Source: Sphingobium_A sp965228065 (lineage in GTDB: Bacteria > Pseudomonadota > Alphaproteobacteria > Sphingomonadales > Sphingomonadaceae). Taken from it: a stretch of 64,000 bases of DNA. The DNA lies in NCBI GenBank assembly GCA_965228065.1, contig OZ245788.1, positions 5,952,001 through 6,016,000 of the forward strand, read 5' to 3'. Each line of letters opens with the position of its first letter. The stretch's first letter is position 1. Position numbers and translations under genes: made by a program. Under the pieces are notes generated by a model. It saw only the letters and a list, made by a program, of their open reading frames with translations. It did no database searches and was not told the DNA's origin. Positions 7,744 to 16,143 of this stretch are shown one piece after another.

Positions 7744-8153
7744 GTATCGTCGAGCCTCCTGCCGATCGTCGCCACCTTCTGCACGTCATAGCCGATCGCT
7801 GCATAGAAACCGAGCGCCTCGACATTGTCGTCGCGCACCATCAGCCGGATCGCCGGACAGCCCCGTTCGCGCAGCCAGGATTCGGCTGCCGCCATCAGCT
7901 TGCGACCGAGGCCGGAACGCTGCCGATCCGGCGCGACGGCAAGATAATAGACCCAGCCGCGATGGCCGTCGAAGCCGACCATCACCGATCCGGCCAGAGC
8001 GTCGCCATCCCAGGCGCCGAGGATGGCCGATGCCGGCCCCTCGATCGCGACCCGCGCATCCGATGCCGGGTCGTTCCACGGCCGCGTCAGCCCGCATGTT
8101 GCCCACAGCGCGGCAAGCGCCGGGATCGCGTCGACGCCGAGCGGTGCGATCAC
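7740..8153 (-). CDS. GNAT acetyltransferase, YpeA type
   Basis: 137 residues from GTG 8153, which overlaps the ridA stop as GTGA; a longer reading to 8288 would only run through ridA sequence. The GNAT fold is clear: a GLTRPWNDP N-terminal motif, GFDGHRGWVYYLAV strand beta4, the acetyl-CoA loop RQRSGLG (77-83), then EALGFYAAIGYD near the C-terminus. The RPWNDP and DGHRG motifs match E. coli YpeA. The substrate is unknown. It belongs to a coupled cluster with ridA upstream and two small genes downstream. Confidence 0.88.
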   Translation of the reverse strand: MIAPLGVDAIPALAALWATCGLTRPWNDPASDARVAIEGPASAILGAWDGDALAGSVMVGFDGHRGWVYYLAVAPDRQRSGLGRKLMAAAESWLRERGCPAIRLMVRDDNVEALGFYAAIGYDVQKVATIGRRLDDT

Positions 8154-8539
8154 GCCCCGCCCCGCATCGCAGTCACCTCGATCTCGACCTTCATCTCGGG
8201 GGCGACAAAGCCCGAGACGATCAGCCCGGTCGCGGCCGGGCGGATCTCGCCGAAGGTCTCGGCGAGTACGGGCACGATGGCATGCCACCAGGCAATGTCG
8301 GTGACGTAATAGGTCGCGCGCACGACATCGGCCATCGCGAAGCCGGCCTCTTCGAGCGCCGCGGCGATCACGCGGAACGCGTTGCGGGCCTGCCCGGCCG
8401 CATCGTCGGGCATGATCCGCGTGTCGGGATCATAGCCGGTGCAACCGGCGACGAAGCAGAAATCGCCCTGCACGACTGCGCGCGAATAGCCGATCGTCGC
8501 CTCGAACGGGGATCCGCTGGAAATCAGTCTGCGGCTCAT
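8150..8539 (-). CDS. RidA/YjgF-family protein
   Basis: 129 residues from ATG 8539, with GGAG eight bases upstream. YjgF/YER057c/UK114 fold with SSGSPFEATIGYSRAVVQGD, FVAGCTGYD, ALEEAGFAMADVVRATYYVTD and a C-terminal KVEIEVTAMRG. In the strict RidA enamine deaminase a catalytic Arg follows in a P-x-R/S-x motif. Here that position is less canonical, so this may be one of the broader Rid subfamilies acting on reactive imines or unknown amides. It is divergent from arsR, with the perfect dyad 8608-8641 between them, and heads the cluster running down to 7147. Confidence 0.85.
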   Translation of the reverse strand: MSRRLISSGSPFEATIGYSRAVVQGDFCFVAGCTGYDPDTRIMPDDAAGQARNAFRVIAAALEEAGFAMADVVRATYYVTDIAWWHAIVPVLAETFGEIRPAATGLIVSGFVAPEMKVEIEVTAMRGGA

Positions 8540-8607
8540 CTGCTTGGCTCCTGTGCGAGTCTCGATGCCGTCCCGAATAGGCCGCATATGCTGGGTCGCA
8601 AGCCCCT

Positions 8608-8641
8608 CCCCAATAGTTAGGATTTGACCTAACTATTGGGG
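8608..8641. promoter_or_regulatory. Perfect 14-bp inverted repeat, probable ArsR operator
   Basis: CCCCAATAGTTAGG (8608-8621) and CCTAACTATTGGGG (8628-8641) are exact complements around a 6-bp ATTTGA spacer. The site lies 44 bp before the arsR ATG and 69 bp before the divergent ridA ATG, so one bound dimer could control both units. Assignment to the adjacent regulator is inference from position. Confidence 0.7.
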
Positions 8642-8684
8642 ATCGGTAGATCGTTTGTCGTCGAGTCGCAAAGAGGACAATCCC

Positions 8685-9035
8685 ATGATGCCAGCAAGTC
8701 AGCCCGCACCGGTGATCGACGGCATCTTCCGTGCCCTGTCCGATCCCACGCGCCGGCATGTGCTGGAACGGCTGAGCGCACGGCCGGCCTCGGTCAGCGA
8801 ACTCGCCGCATCCTACCGCATGGCCCTGCCCTCCTTCGTCGAGCATCTGAAGGTGCTGGAGAAGAGCGGGCTGGTGCGCTCGCGCAAGGCCGGGCGTGTT
8901 CGCACCTACAGCCTCGCGCCCGAGCAGTTGAAGCTCGCCGAAGACTGGCTGGGGAAGCAGCGCACGCTCTGGGAACGCCGGCTCGACCGGCTCGACGCCT
9001 ATCTGTTGACCATGAAAGAGGAGACGCCCGAATGA
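8685..9035 (+). CDS. ArsR-family winged-helix repressor
   Basis: 116 residues from ATG 8685 with AGAGGA upstream. Winged helix: FRALSDPTRRHVLERLS, then a recognition helix around SELAASYRMALPSFVEHLKVLE and wing LVRSRKAGRVRTYSL. No metal-binding CxC motif is seen, so this is the non-metal class often paired with SRPBCC/AHSA1 proteins. The C-terminus overlaps the next gene by ATGA, giving a two-gene operon. Autoregulation through 8608-8641 is likely. Confidence 0.93.
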   Translation: MMPASQPAPVIDGIFRALSDPTRRHVLERLSARPASVSELAASYRMALPSFVEHLKVLEKSGLVRSRKAGRVRTYSLAPEQLKLAEDWLGKQRTLWERRLDRLDAYLLTMKEETPE

Positions 9036-9511
9036 CATCCCCCCTGTTGACGCCCGATCCGAAGCTGGACCTGGTGCTCGAACGCGAGATCGACGTGCCA
9101 GTCGAACTGGTGTGGAAGGCCTGGACCACGCCCGACCATCTGAAGAACTGGTTCGTGCCCAAGCCCTGGACGGTCACGGAGTGCGAAATCGACCTGCGGG
9201 TCGGCGGCACGTTCCGGACGGTGATGCGCTCGCCCGAAGGCGACGAATTCCCCAATCTGGGCTGCTATCTCGATATCGTGCCCAATGAGCGGCTGATCTT
9301 CACCGACGCATTGCTGCCCGGCTTCCGCCCTTCGCCCAAGCCCTTCTTCACCGCAGCGCTGCTTCTGGAGCGCACGGACACGGGCACGCGCTACACCGCA
9401 TACGCCATCCACGCCGACGAGGCCGGTCGCGAAACCCATGAGAAAATGGGCTTCCACGATGGCTGGGGAACGGTGGTCGACCAGATGGTCGCGTACATCA
9501 AGGCGAACTAG
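9032..9511 (+). CDS. SRPBCC / AHSA1-domain protein
   Basis: 159 residues starting in the ATGA overlap with arsR. The fold signature is LVLEREIDVPVELVWKAWT, then HLKNWFVPKPW, DLRVGGTFRTVM, and a closing GWGTVVDQMVAYI helix. These START-like proteins have a hydrophobic pocket; in ArsR-coupled pairs the ligand and reaction are usually unknown. The ArsR-AHSA1 pair is a recurrent arrangement in bacteria. Nothing in the sequence names the ligand. Confidence 0.9.
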   Translation: MTSPLLTPDPKLDLVLEREIDVPVELVWKAWTTPDHLKNWFVPKPWTVTECEIDLRVGGTFRTVMRSPEGDEFPNLGCYLDIVPNERLIFTDALLPGFRPSPKPFFTAALLLERTDTGTRYTAYAIHADEAGRETHEKMGFHDGWGTVVDQMVAYIKAN

Positions 9512-9691
9512 CAGATCAGGCGGGATGCGGCCTTCAAGCCTGCATCCCGCCACTCTGGCCCATCGAACCTTTCAACAAATTGGAACATCCAGACCGAATT
9601 TATACCGGTATTTCATCGAAGCGAGTCTCCCTATCACTGAGCCCACGGCAGCGATGCTGCCCCGAGCCAGTCAAACAGTGGAGATTTCGCA

Positions 9692-10354
9692 ATGACCATC
9701 ACCGCCACCCCGACCCCCGGCAAGAGCCTGCTCTCCCCCGACGATCACGCGCTGGTCCTGATCGATTTCCAGTCGCAGATGGCCTTCGCCACCAAGTCGA
9801 TCGATCCGACGATCCTGCGCAACAACGCCGCGCTGATCGCCAATGCTGCTGCTGGTTTCAACGTTCCGACCATCCTGACCACCGTCGCCGAGAAGAGCTT
9901 CTCCGGCCCGATGTTTACCGAGATCACCGATCCCTTTCCCGGCCAGAAACTGTTCGACCGCACGTCGATGAACACATGGGAAGACGCGGCCGTGATCGAG
10001 GAGGTCAACCGGATCGGCAAGGAGCGGCTGGTGTTCGCGGGTCTGTGGACCTCGGTCTGCATCGTCGGCCCCGTCGCCTCGGCGATCGATCAGGGTTTCG
10101 ACGTCTATTTCATCGCCGATGCCTCGGGCGACATCACCGAGGAAGCGCACGAGCGAGCCGTGCAGCGCATGATCCAGCTCGGCGCCAAGCCGATGACCGC
10201 GCTCCAATATCTGCTCGAGCTGCAGCGCGACTGGGCACGCGGCGAAACCTATGACTTCACGACGGGCGTCGCGAAAAAATGGGGCGGCGCCTACGGCATC
10301 GGCGTCACCTACGCCAAGACCATGTTCGGCGCCTCCGAGGGCGGCCACGCCTGA
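9692..10354 (+). CDS. Isochorismatase-family hydrolase (YcaC-like)
   Basis: 220 residues; GTGGAG precedes the ATG. The cysteine-hydrolase triad is visible as Asp25 (LVLIDFQ), Lys86 (GQKLFDR) and Cys123 (LWTSVCIVG). The family hydrolyses amide or vinyl-ether bonds. YcaC itself is of uncertain function, and the C-terminal extension QYLLELQRDWARGETYD is YcaC-like. First gene of a plus-strand operon running to 15998, so it probably acts with the hydrolase and amidohydrolase downstream on a shared amide- or ester-containing substrate. That pathway is inferred, not shown. Confidence 0.9.
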   Translation: MTITATPTPGKSLLSPDDHALVLIDFQSQMAFATKSIDPTILRNNAALIANAAAGFNVPTILTTVAEKSFSGPMFTEITDPFPGQKLFDRTSMNTWEDAAVIEEVNRIGKERLVFAGLWTSVCIVGPVASAIDQGFDVYFIADASGDITEEAHERAVQRMIQLGAKPMTALQYLLELQRDWARGETYDFTTGVAKKWGGAYGIGVTYAKTMFGASEGGHA

Positions 10355-10418
10355 CTGCCTGCGAGCCGGGCCCATGCCCGGCTCGCCACGATCATCGCAT
10401 CACATCGAAGGAATTGTC

Positions 10419-11246
10419 ATGAGCACGATCACCACAAATGACGGCACGCGCATCTTCTACAAGGATTGGGGCAGCAAGGACGCGCAGCCCGTCGTCTTCT
10501 CCCATGGCTGGCCGCTGTCGGCCGACGCATGGGACGGGCAGATGCTGTTCATGCTGCAACAGGGCTATCGCGTCGTCGCGCACGACCGTCGCGGCCATGG
10601 CCGATCCGATCAGCCTGCCACCGGCAACGACATGGACACCTATGCCGACGATCTGGCCGCTGTCATCGACGCGCTCGATCTGAAGCAGGCGATATTGGTC
10701 GGCCATTCGACGGGCGGGGGCGAGATCGCCCATTATGTCGGCCGTCACGGCACGAGCCGCGTTGCGAAGATGGTGCTGATCGGCGCGGTGCCGCCGACGA
10801 TGGCGAAGAGCGAAACCTATCCCGACGGCCTGCCGATCGAGGTGTTCGACGGCATCCGCAAGGCGGTGCTCGACAATCGTTCGCAATTCTATCTCGATCT
10901 GCCGACCGCATTCTTCGGCTTCAACCGCGACGGCGTGGAGCCCAATGAAGGGCTGCGCCAATCCTTCTGGGCGCAGGGCATGGCCGGATCGATCCTCGGC
11001 CAATATCTGTGCGTCCGCGAATTCTCGGAGGTCGATTACACCGACGATCTGCGCAGCATCGATGTGCCGACGCTCGTCATCCATGGCGACGACGACCAGA
11101 TCGTACCGATCGGCAATGCCGGGCTGCTGTCCGCGAAGATCGTGCCCGACGCGACGCTCAAGATCTACGAAGGCGCGCCGCACGGCCTGACCGCCACGCA
11201 CCAGGACCGGTTGAACGCCGACCTGCTCGCCTTCGCACGCAGCTGA
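10419..11246 (+). CDS. Alpha/beta hydrolase, non-haem chloroperoxidase type
   Basis: 275 residues from ATG 10419 with AAGGA upstream. The alpha/beta hydrolase core shows an oxyanion region FSHGWPLSADAWD, DRRGHGRSDQP, nucleophile elbow GHSTGGGE (Ser97), the acid loop HGDDDQIVP near residue 228 and GAPHGLT (His near 255). The GHSTGGGE elbow is characteristic of cofactor-free haloperoxidases/arylesterases. Real activity is more often esterase or perhydrolase. It has no signal peptide, so is cytoplasmic. Second gene of the operon. Confidence 0.92.
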   Translation: MSTITTNDGTRIFYKDWGSKDAQPVVFSHGWPLSADAWDGQMLFMLQQGYRVVAHDRRGHGRSDQPATGNDMDTYADDLAAVIDALDLKQAILVGHSTGGGEIAHYVGRHGTSRVAKMVLIGAVPPTMAKSETYPDGLPIEVFDGIRKAVLDNRSQFYLDLPTAFFGFNRDGVEPNEGLRQSFWAQGMAGSILGQYLCVREFSEVDYTDDLRSIDVPTLVIHGDDDQIVPIGNAGLLSAKIVPDATLKIYEGAPHGLTATHQDRLNADLLAFARS

Positions 11247-11266
11247 TCGAACGGGAGGACGGACCC

Positions 11267-11521
11267 ATGAAACCCTATCTGCTTTCGCTGGGCGCAGGGC
11301 TGCTGGTCGGCATCGTCTACAGCCTGTTGAGCGTCCGTTCTCCCGCCCCGCCGGCCATCGCGCTGATCGGCCTGCTTGGCATCCTGCTCGGCGAACAGGC
11401 GATCCCGATCGCCAAGCGCATCTTCGCCGGTCACGATGTGCTTGCCTATGTCCGGACCGACTGCGCCGATCAGGTTCTCGGCGCGCCGGCCCGGACGAAC
11501 CGGAAGGATGAAACCGCATGA
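11267..11521 (+). CDS. XapX-domain (DUF1427) membrane protein
   Basis: 84 residues from ATG 11267; GGGAGGA lies upstream. Two hydrophobic segments (about residues 3-21 and 29-46) contain the XapX signature SLGAGLLVGIVYSLL, SVRSPAPPAIALIGLLGILLGEQ. A charged cytoplasmic tail follows. The biochemical role of XapX is unknown; it often sits beside amidohydrolase genes. The stop overlaps the next ATG (ATGA). Confidence 0.88.
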   Translation: MKPYLLSLGAGLLVGIVYSLLSVRSPAPPAIALIGLLGILLGEQAIPIAKRIFAGHDVLAYVRTDCADQVLGAPARTNRKDETA

Positions 11522-13452
11522 GCCGTTACACCCGCCGCCAGACGCTTGCCGGCGCCGCCGCCGCCTTCGCCGCCCCCTCCCTTGCTTCAGCCGGAAGATC
11601 CGCCATGCCCACTCTCGTCCTGACGAACGCCAAGGTGACGACGCTCGATCGCGAAAACCCGCAGGCGCAGGCCGTTGCGATCCGCGACGGCGCCTTCATC
11701 GCGGTCGGCTCCGAACAGGAGGTCCGCGCAGCCGCCGGCGCCGACGCAACCGTGATCGATGCGGGTGGCCGTCGCCTGATCCCCGGCCTGATCGACAGCC
11801 ACATCCACGTCATCCGTGGTGGCCTGAACTATAACATGGAGCTGCGCTGGGAGGGTGTTCCGACGCTGGCTGACGCCATGGCGATGCTCAAGCGCCAGGC
11901 GGAGAACACGCCCCCGCCGCAATGGGTGCGCGTGGTCGGTGGCTTCACCGAGCATCAGTTCGCCGAGAAGCGCCTGCCGACGATCGAGGAGATCAACGCA
12001 GCCGCGCCCGAGACGCCGGTGTTCATCCTTCATCTGTACGACCGTGCGCTGCTCAATGCAGCGGCACTGCGCGCGGTGGGCTACACCAAAGACACGCCCA
12101 ACCCGCCGGGGGGCGAGATCGTCCGCGACGCAGCGGGCAACCCGACCGGCCTGCTGCTTGCGCAGCCCAATGCGACGATCCTCTATGCGACGCTGGCCAA
12201 GGGGCCGAAGCTGCCACCGGATTACCAGCTCAACTCGACGAAGCATTTCATGCGCGAGCTCAATTCGCTGGGCGTCACCAGCGTGATCGATGCGGGCGGC
12301 GGCTATCAGAACTATCCCGACGATTACGAGATCGTCGAAAAGCTGCACCGCGACGGCGATCTGACCCTGCGCATCGCCTATAATCTCTTCACCCAGAAGC
12401 CGAAGGAAGAGCTGAAGGACTTCGCGACCTGGTCGACCCAGGTGAAGCCGGGCGACGGCGACGACAGCTATCGCCACAATGGCGCGGGCGAGATGCTGGT
12501 CTATTCGGCCGCCGATTTCGAGGATTTCCGCGTCGCGCGGCCGGACATGCCGGCGAATATGGAAGGCGATCTGGAACCCGTCATCCGCCTGCTCGCCGAA
12601 CGGCGCTGGCCCTGGCGGCTCCACGCGACCTACGACCAGACGATCGGCCGCGCGCTGGACGTGTTCGAAAAGGTCGATCGCGATATTCCGCTGAAGGGCC
12701 TCAACTGGTTCTTCGACCATGCCGAGACGATCAGCGACCGCAATATCGACCGGATCGCGGCATTGGGCGGCGGCATCGCGGTCCAGCATCGCATGGCCTA
12801 TCAGGGCGAATATTTCGTCGAACGCTATGGCGCCAAGGCCGCCGAGCGCACCCCGCCGATCAGGCAGATGATGGCAGCCGGCATTCCGGTCGGCGCCGGC
12901 ACCGATGCGACGCGCGTGGCAAGCTACAATCCCTGGGTCTCGCTGTCCTGGCTCGTCACGTCGAAGACGGTCGGCGGCCTCCGGCTCTATCCGGTCGCCA
13001 ACCGGCTCGATCGCGAAACCGCGCTGCGGCTATGGACCGAAGCGAATACCTGGTTCTCGAACGAACAGGGCAAGAAGGGCCAGATCAAGGCGGGCCAGCT
13101 TGCCGACCTCGCTTTGCTGTCCGACGATTATTTCGCGGTCGCCGAGGACGAGATCGTTCGCCTCCGTTCGGTGCTGACATTGCTCGGCGGCAAGGTGGTC
13201 TATGGTGAGGGCGATTTCGCCAAACTCGCTCCGCCCGCACCCAAGCCGATGCCGGACTGGTCGCCGGTCGCCACATTCGGCGGCTATTGGCGCCAGCCAG
13301 AAGCCGCGCAGAAACTGGCCTCCGCCTGTGGATGCGCATCGGCCTGCACCGTCCATGGCCACGACCATGCCGCCGCATTGGGCGCCTCGGTGCCCGCCGC
13401 CGACGTCCAGAGCTTCTGGGGCGCCATCGGCTGCGGATGCTGGGCGGTCTGA
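11518..13452 (+). CDS. Tat-exported amidohydrolase (YtcJ-like) with Cys/His-rich tail
   Basis: 644 residues. A twin-arginine signal (RRQTLAGAAAAFAAP) opens the protein. The amidohydrolase domain begins VLTNAKVTTLD, with metal motif DSHIH (His95, His97), a Lys/His region (RLHATYDQ, FFDHAE, GIAVQHRMAYQ) and late Asp in GAGTDATR. It is longer than plain YtcJ-like amidohydrolases and ends with a tail containing CGCASACTVHGHDH (about 603-617) and GCGCW (638-642), six or more Cys plus three His. That tail could bind metal or form disulphides after export. The substrate is unknown. Operon context with XapX, DoxX and a porin suggests uptake and cleavage of an amide or ester outside the cytoplasm. Confidence 0.92.
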   Translation: MSRYTRRQTLAGAAAAFAAPSLASAGRSAMPTLVLTNAKVTTLDRENPQAQAVAIRDGAFIAVGSEQEVRAAAGADATVIDAGGRRLIPGLIDSHIHVIRGGLNYNMELRWEGVPTLADAMAMLKRQAENTPPPQWVRVVGGFTEHQFAEKRLPTIEEINAAAPETPVFILHLYDRALLNAAALRAVGYTKDTPNPPGGEIVRDAAGNPTGLLLAQPNATILYATLAKGPKLPPDYQLNSTKHFMRELNSLGVTSVIDAGGGYQNYPDDYEIVEKLHRDGDLTLRIAYNLFTQKPKEELKDFATWSTQVKPGDGDDSYRHNGAGEMLVYSAADFEDFRVARPDMPANMEGDLEPVIRLLAERRWPWRLHATYDQTIGRALDVFEKVDRDIPLKGLNWFFDHAETISDRNIDRIAALGGGIAVQHRMAYQGEYFVERYGAKAAERTPPIRQMMAAGIPVGAGTDATRVASYNPWVSLSWLVTSKTVGGLRLYPVANRLDRETALRLWTEANTWFSNEQGKKGQIKAGQLADLALLSDDYFAVAEDEIVRLRSVLTLLGGKVVYGEGDFAKLAPPAPKPMPDWSPVATFGGYWRQPEAAQKLASACGCASACTVHGHDHAAALGASVPAADVQSFWGAIGCGCWAV

Positions 13453-13477
13453 TCCGCCGCCTGCCGGGAGATCCACG

Positions 13478-13909
13478 ATGACGCATTTGCTCGACACGCC
13501 CCGCCCCGTCGCCGCCATCCTCGACTGGCCGGCGACCTGGTTCGCGGCGCGGCTGGCGCTGGTCGGGCCCTATCTCATCGGCGGACTGGTCAAGCTCGCC
13601 GACTGGCCGGGTGCGGTGGCGGAGCAGGCGCATTTCGGCCTGCAGCCCGCCGCGCTGTTCGCGGCACTCACCATCCTGGTCGAGCTGATCGGCTCCGCGC
13701 TGATCCTGTTCGACCGGATGGCCTGGCTGGGAGCCGGCATGCTGGGTGTGTTCACCCTGCTCGCCGCGATCGTCGCCAATGCGTTCTGGACAATGGCGGG
13801 TCCGGATCGTTTCATGGCGACCAACGCCTTTTTCGAGCATCTCGGCCTGATCGGCGGTTTCGTGCTGGTCGCGATCGTATCGCATCACCGACGCGTGTCC
13901 CGTGCTTGA
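13478..13909 (+). CDS. DoxX-family membrane protein
   Basis: 143 residues from ATG 13478 with GGGAG upstream. Four hydrophobic segments are visible (about 24-42, 58-80, 84-104, 119-136). LALVGPYLIGGLVKLADWPG is the DoxX family beginning, with a conserved acidic residue in the second helix (LVELIGSALIL). DoxX proteins are linked to thiosulfate oxidation or redox stress in some species; here the role is undefined. The stop overlaps the porin start by 8 bp. Confidence 0.88.
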   Translation: MTHLLDTPRPVAAILDWPATWFAARLALVGPYLIGGLVKLADWPGAVAEQAHFGLQPAALFAALTILVELIGSALILFDRMAWLGAGMLGVFTLLAAIVANAFWTMAGPDRFMATNAFFEHLGLIGGFVLVAIVSHHRRVSRA

Positions 13910-15284
13910 CCGCACACGCCTTGCCGGGCTGCTGCTTGCCGCGATCGCCGCACCGGCATCGGCACAGACCGGCGACGCGTGGCAGGCGCCGACACTCACC
14001 AACACCCGCTATGACGAAGACTGGTCGAAGCTCGCTGATCCGGCCGCACGCAATGGCCGGTGGAGCGAGACGTTCAAATATATCCCGCTCGACGACACCG
14101 GTCATGCCTGGCTGACCACCGGCATCGAAATGCGGCTGCGGTCGGAGACCAATCGCAACGCGCTCTGGGGCAGCGCCGATGCGCCGGACGACAGCTATCT
14201 GTGGATGCGCGCCCTGCCCTATGCCGATCTCCATCTCGGCCGCGTCCGCGCGTTCGTCCAACCGATCGCCGCCTATGCCGTCGGAGTCGCGCCGGCGGCC
14301 GGCCCCATCGATCAGAGCCGGCTCGATCTGCTCCAGGGTTTCGCGGAAGCATCGCTGCCCATGGGCGGCGAAACCACGCTAACGGTCCGCGCCGGACGCC
14401 AGATGCTGTCGCTCGGTACCGAGCGCCTGATCGGCACACGTTACGGCCCCAATGTGCCGCTCGCATTCGATGGCGCACGCGCCGATCTGGTGACGGGCAA
14501 GGCGAAGATCAGCCTGTTCGCGGTGCGGCCGGTCAAGCCGGGTACCGGATCGTTCGACGACCAGTCCTCGCCGACCAGGTCGCTATGGGGCGCCTACGCC
14601 GCGCTGCCCGGCCTCGATCTCTATTATCTCGGCTATCGCAATACCGAGGCACGATTCGGCCTGGTTGCGGGCGCGGAGCGGCGCGACAGCCTTGGCCTGC
14701 GCAGCCATGGCGATGCCGACGACTGGCACTGGAATGTCGAGGCGGTGCTGCAGTTCGGCCATTTCGCCGGGCGGAAGATCAGGGCCTGGACGGTCGGCAG
14801 CGAGGTCGGGCGGCGTTTTCCCGAGACGCCGCTTTCGCCCCATGCGGTCATGCGCTTCAACATCGTCAGCGGCGACCGCAACCCGTCCGACCGCACGCTC
14901 GGCACCTTCAACGCGCTGTTCCCAAAGGGCAAATATTTCGGCGAACTCTCGCCGGTCGGCCCCTATAACATCGTCAATCTCAATCCGAGCGTGACGCTGG
15001 ATCTCGGCGGCAATGTCTCGCTCGGCATCGCCGCCATGGCCTATTGGCGATATGCGCGTGCCGACGGCGTCTACGACATTCCCGGCAATCTGGTGCGCGC
15101 ACCGGGCGGTTCGCGCGATCGCTTCATCGGCAAGGAGATCGAAGCCGCGATCAGCTGGCAGGCGACGCCGGACCTCGAACTCTCGACATCCTTGTCCGCA
15201 TTCCAGCCGGGCGACTTCATCCGGGAAACCGGCCCCGCCCACACCATCGGCCTGTTCGGCCTCGAAGCCAATTTCCGGATCTGA
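13902..15284 (+). CDS. Alginate-export-domain outer-membrane porin
   Basis: 460 residues from GTG 13902 inside the DoxX 3' end. Signal peptide 1-21 ends ASA-Q. The mature protein alternates polar and aromatic residues as in a beta-barrel and shows the alginate_exp family landmarks: DDSYLWMRALPYADLHLGRVRAFVQP, RAGRQMLSLGTERLIG, RSLWGAYA, SLGLRSHG, and a C-terminal strand ending in Phe-Arg-Ile. Such AlgE-like barrels export or import small molecules. Here it likely delivers the operon substrate. Confidence 0.9.
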   Translation: MLDRTRLAGLLLAAIAAPASAQTGDAWQAPTLTNTRYDEDWSKLADPAARNGRWSETFKYIPLDDTGHAWLTTGIEMRLRSETNRNALWGSADAPDDSYLWMRALPYADLHLGRVRAFVQPIAAYAVGVAPAAGPIDQSRLDLLQGFAEASLPMGGETTLTVRAGRQMLSLGTERLIGTRYGPNVPLAFDGARADLVTGKAKISLFAVRPVKPGTGSFDDQSSPTRSLWGAYAALPGLDLYYLGYRNTEARFGLVAGAERRDSLGLRSHGDADDWHWNVEAVLQFGHFAGRKIRAWTVGSEVGRRFPETPLSPHAVMRFNIVSGDRNPSDRTLGTFNALFPKGKYFGELSPVGPYNIVNLNPSVTLDLGGNVSLGIAAMAYWRYARADGVYDIPGNLVRAPGGSRDRFIGKEIEAAISWQATPDLELSTSLSAFQPGDFIRETGPAHTIGLFGLEANFRI

Positions 15285-15296
15285 AAGGCACATGTC

Positions 15297-15998
15297 ATGA
15301 CCGTTTCTGCCCCGCCAAAATCGCCGCCGCTCGCCTGGCTGTTGCTGCTGCTGTCGGTCACCACCGGCCTGGTCGACGCGATCAGCGTGCTCGGCCTCGG
15401 CAAGGTCTTCACTGCCAATATGACCGGCAATATCGTCTTCCTGGGCTTCGCCGCGGCGGGCACCCCCGGGTTTCGCGTCGCACCCTATCTGGTCGCGATC
15501 GTCGCATTCCTGATCGGCGCACTCATCGCCGGCCGCACCGGAAAGGCGCACGCCGGACGACCGCTGCGCCGCTGGCTGTTGATCGCGGCGGGGATCGAAG
15601 CGGCGCTGCTCTGGATCGCAGCCATCATCGCCATCGATTTCGATGTCGCCACCCAGACGCCCGATCGCAGCGTCTATGCGATCATCATCCTGACCGGACT
15701 CGCCATGGGATTTCGGAATGCGACGATCCGCCAGCTCAAAGTACCCGATCTCACGACGACGGTGCTCACCCTGACATTGACCGGCCTTGCCGCGGATTCA
15801 GGGCTGGCGGGCGGCGCCAACCCCAATTGGCAACGCAGGATCGGCGGCGTCGCGGCGATCTTCGCGGGCGCGGCGCTGGGCGCCATACTGGTCATGCAGA
15901 CCGGTCTCGCCATACCGCTCGTCCTGGCTGGTGCGCTCGTCCTCGCCGGGACCATCGCCTGCGCGCTCCACCCCGCATCGAGCCAGCCAGTCGGCTAG
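15297..15998 (+). CDS. YoaK-family (DUF1275) membrane protein
   Basis: 233 residues, six predicted hydrophobic segments. Family motifs are TTGLVDAISVLGLGKVFTAN-MTGN near the N-terminus and GLAMGFRNATIRQLKVPDLTTTVLTLTLTGL in the middle. Function is unknown; related proteins are annotated as possible transporters. Last gene of the operon begun at 9692; its stop codon lies inside the long inverted repeat shared with the convergent LysR gene. Confidence 0.9.
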   Translation: MTVSAPPKSPPLAWLLLLLSVTTGLVDAISVLGLGKVFTANMTGNIVFLGFAAAGTPGFRVAPYLVAIVAFLIGALIAGRTGKAHAGRPLRRWLLIAAGIEAALLWIAAIIAIDFDVATQTPDRSVYAIIILTGLAMGFRNATIRQLKVPDLTTTVLTLTLTGLAADSGLAGGANPNWQRRIGGVAAIFAGAALGAILVMQTGLAIPLVLAGALVLAGTIACALHPASSQPVG

Positions 15999-16143
15999 GA
16001 TCGATCGCCATTCAGCCCATACCGGCCTGCAAATGGCGCTTTCCCGGGCTTCCGGTGCTCACGTACGGTAAGTACGCTGCGCTCCGGGTCACGTGAAATC
16101 GCCATTTTCGACTCGATCTGAACTGAATGGCGACCGATCCTAG
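15995..16143. repeat. 149-bp dispersed palindromic element, copy 1
   Basis: Outer arms 15995-16015 and 16123-16143 pair over 21 bp with one mismatch and contain the TAG stops of both convergent genes. The core 16048-16087 includes GCTTCCGGTGCTCACGTAC and AGTACGCTGCGCTCCGG, itself self-complementary. The same core and the same outer ATTCAG/CTGAAT arms recur at 52324-52464. It probably serves as a bidirectional terminator. Confidence 0.8.

Noticed and set aside
9530..9690. LysR T-N11-A operator before the isochorismatase operon
   Set aside because: Several chance matches exist in both this gap and the LysR-pirin gap, none with a convincing dyad.
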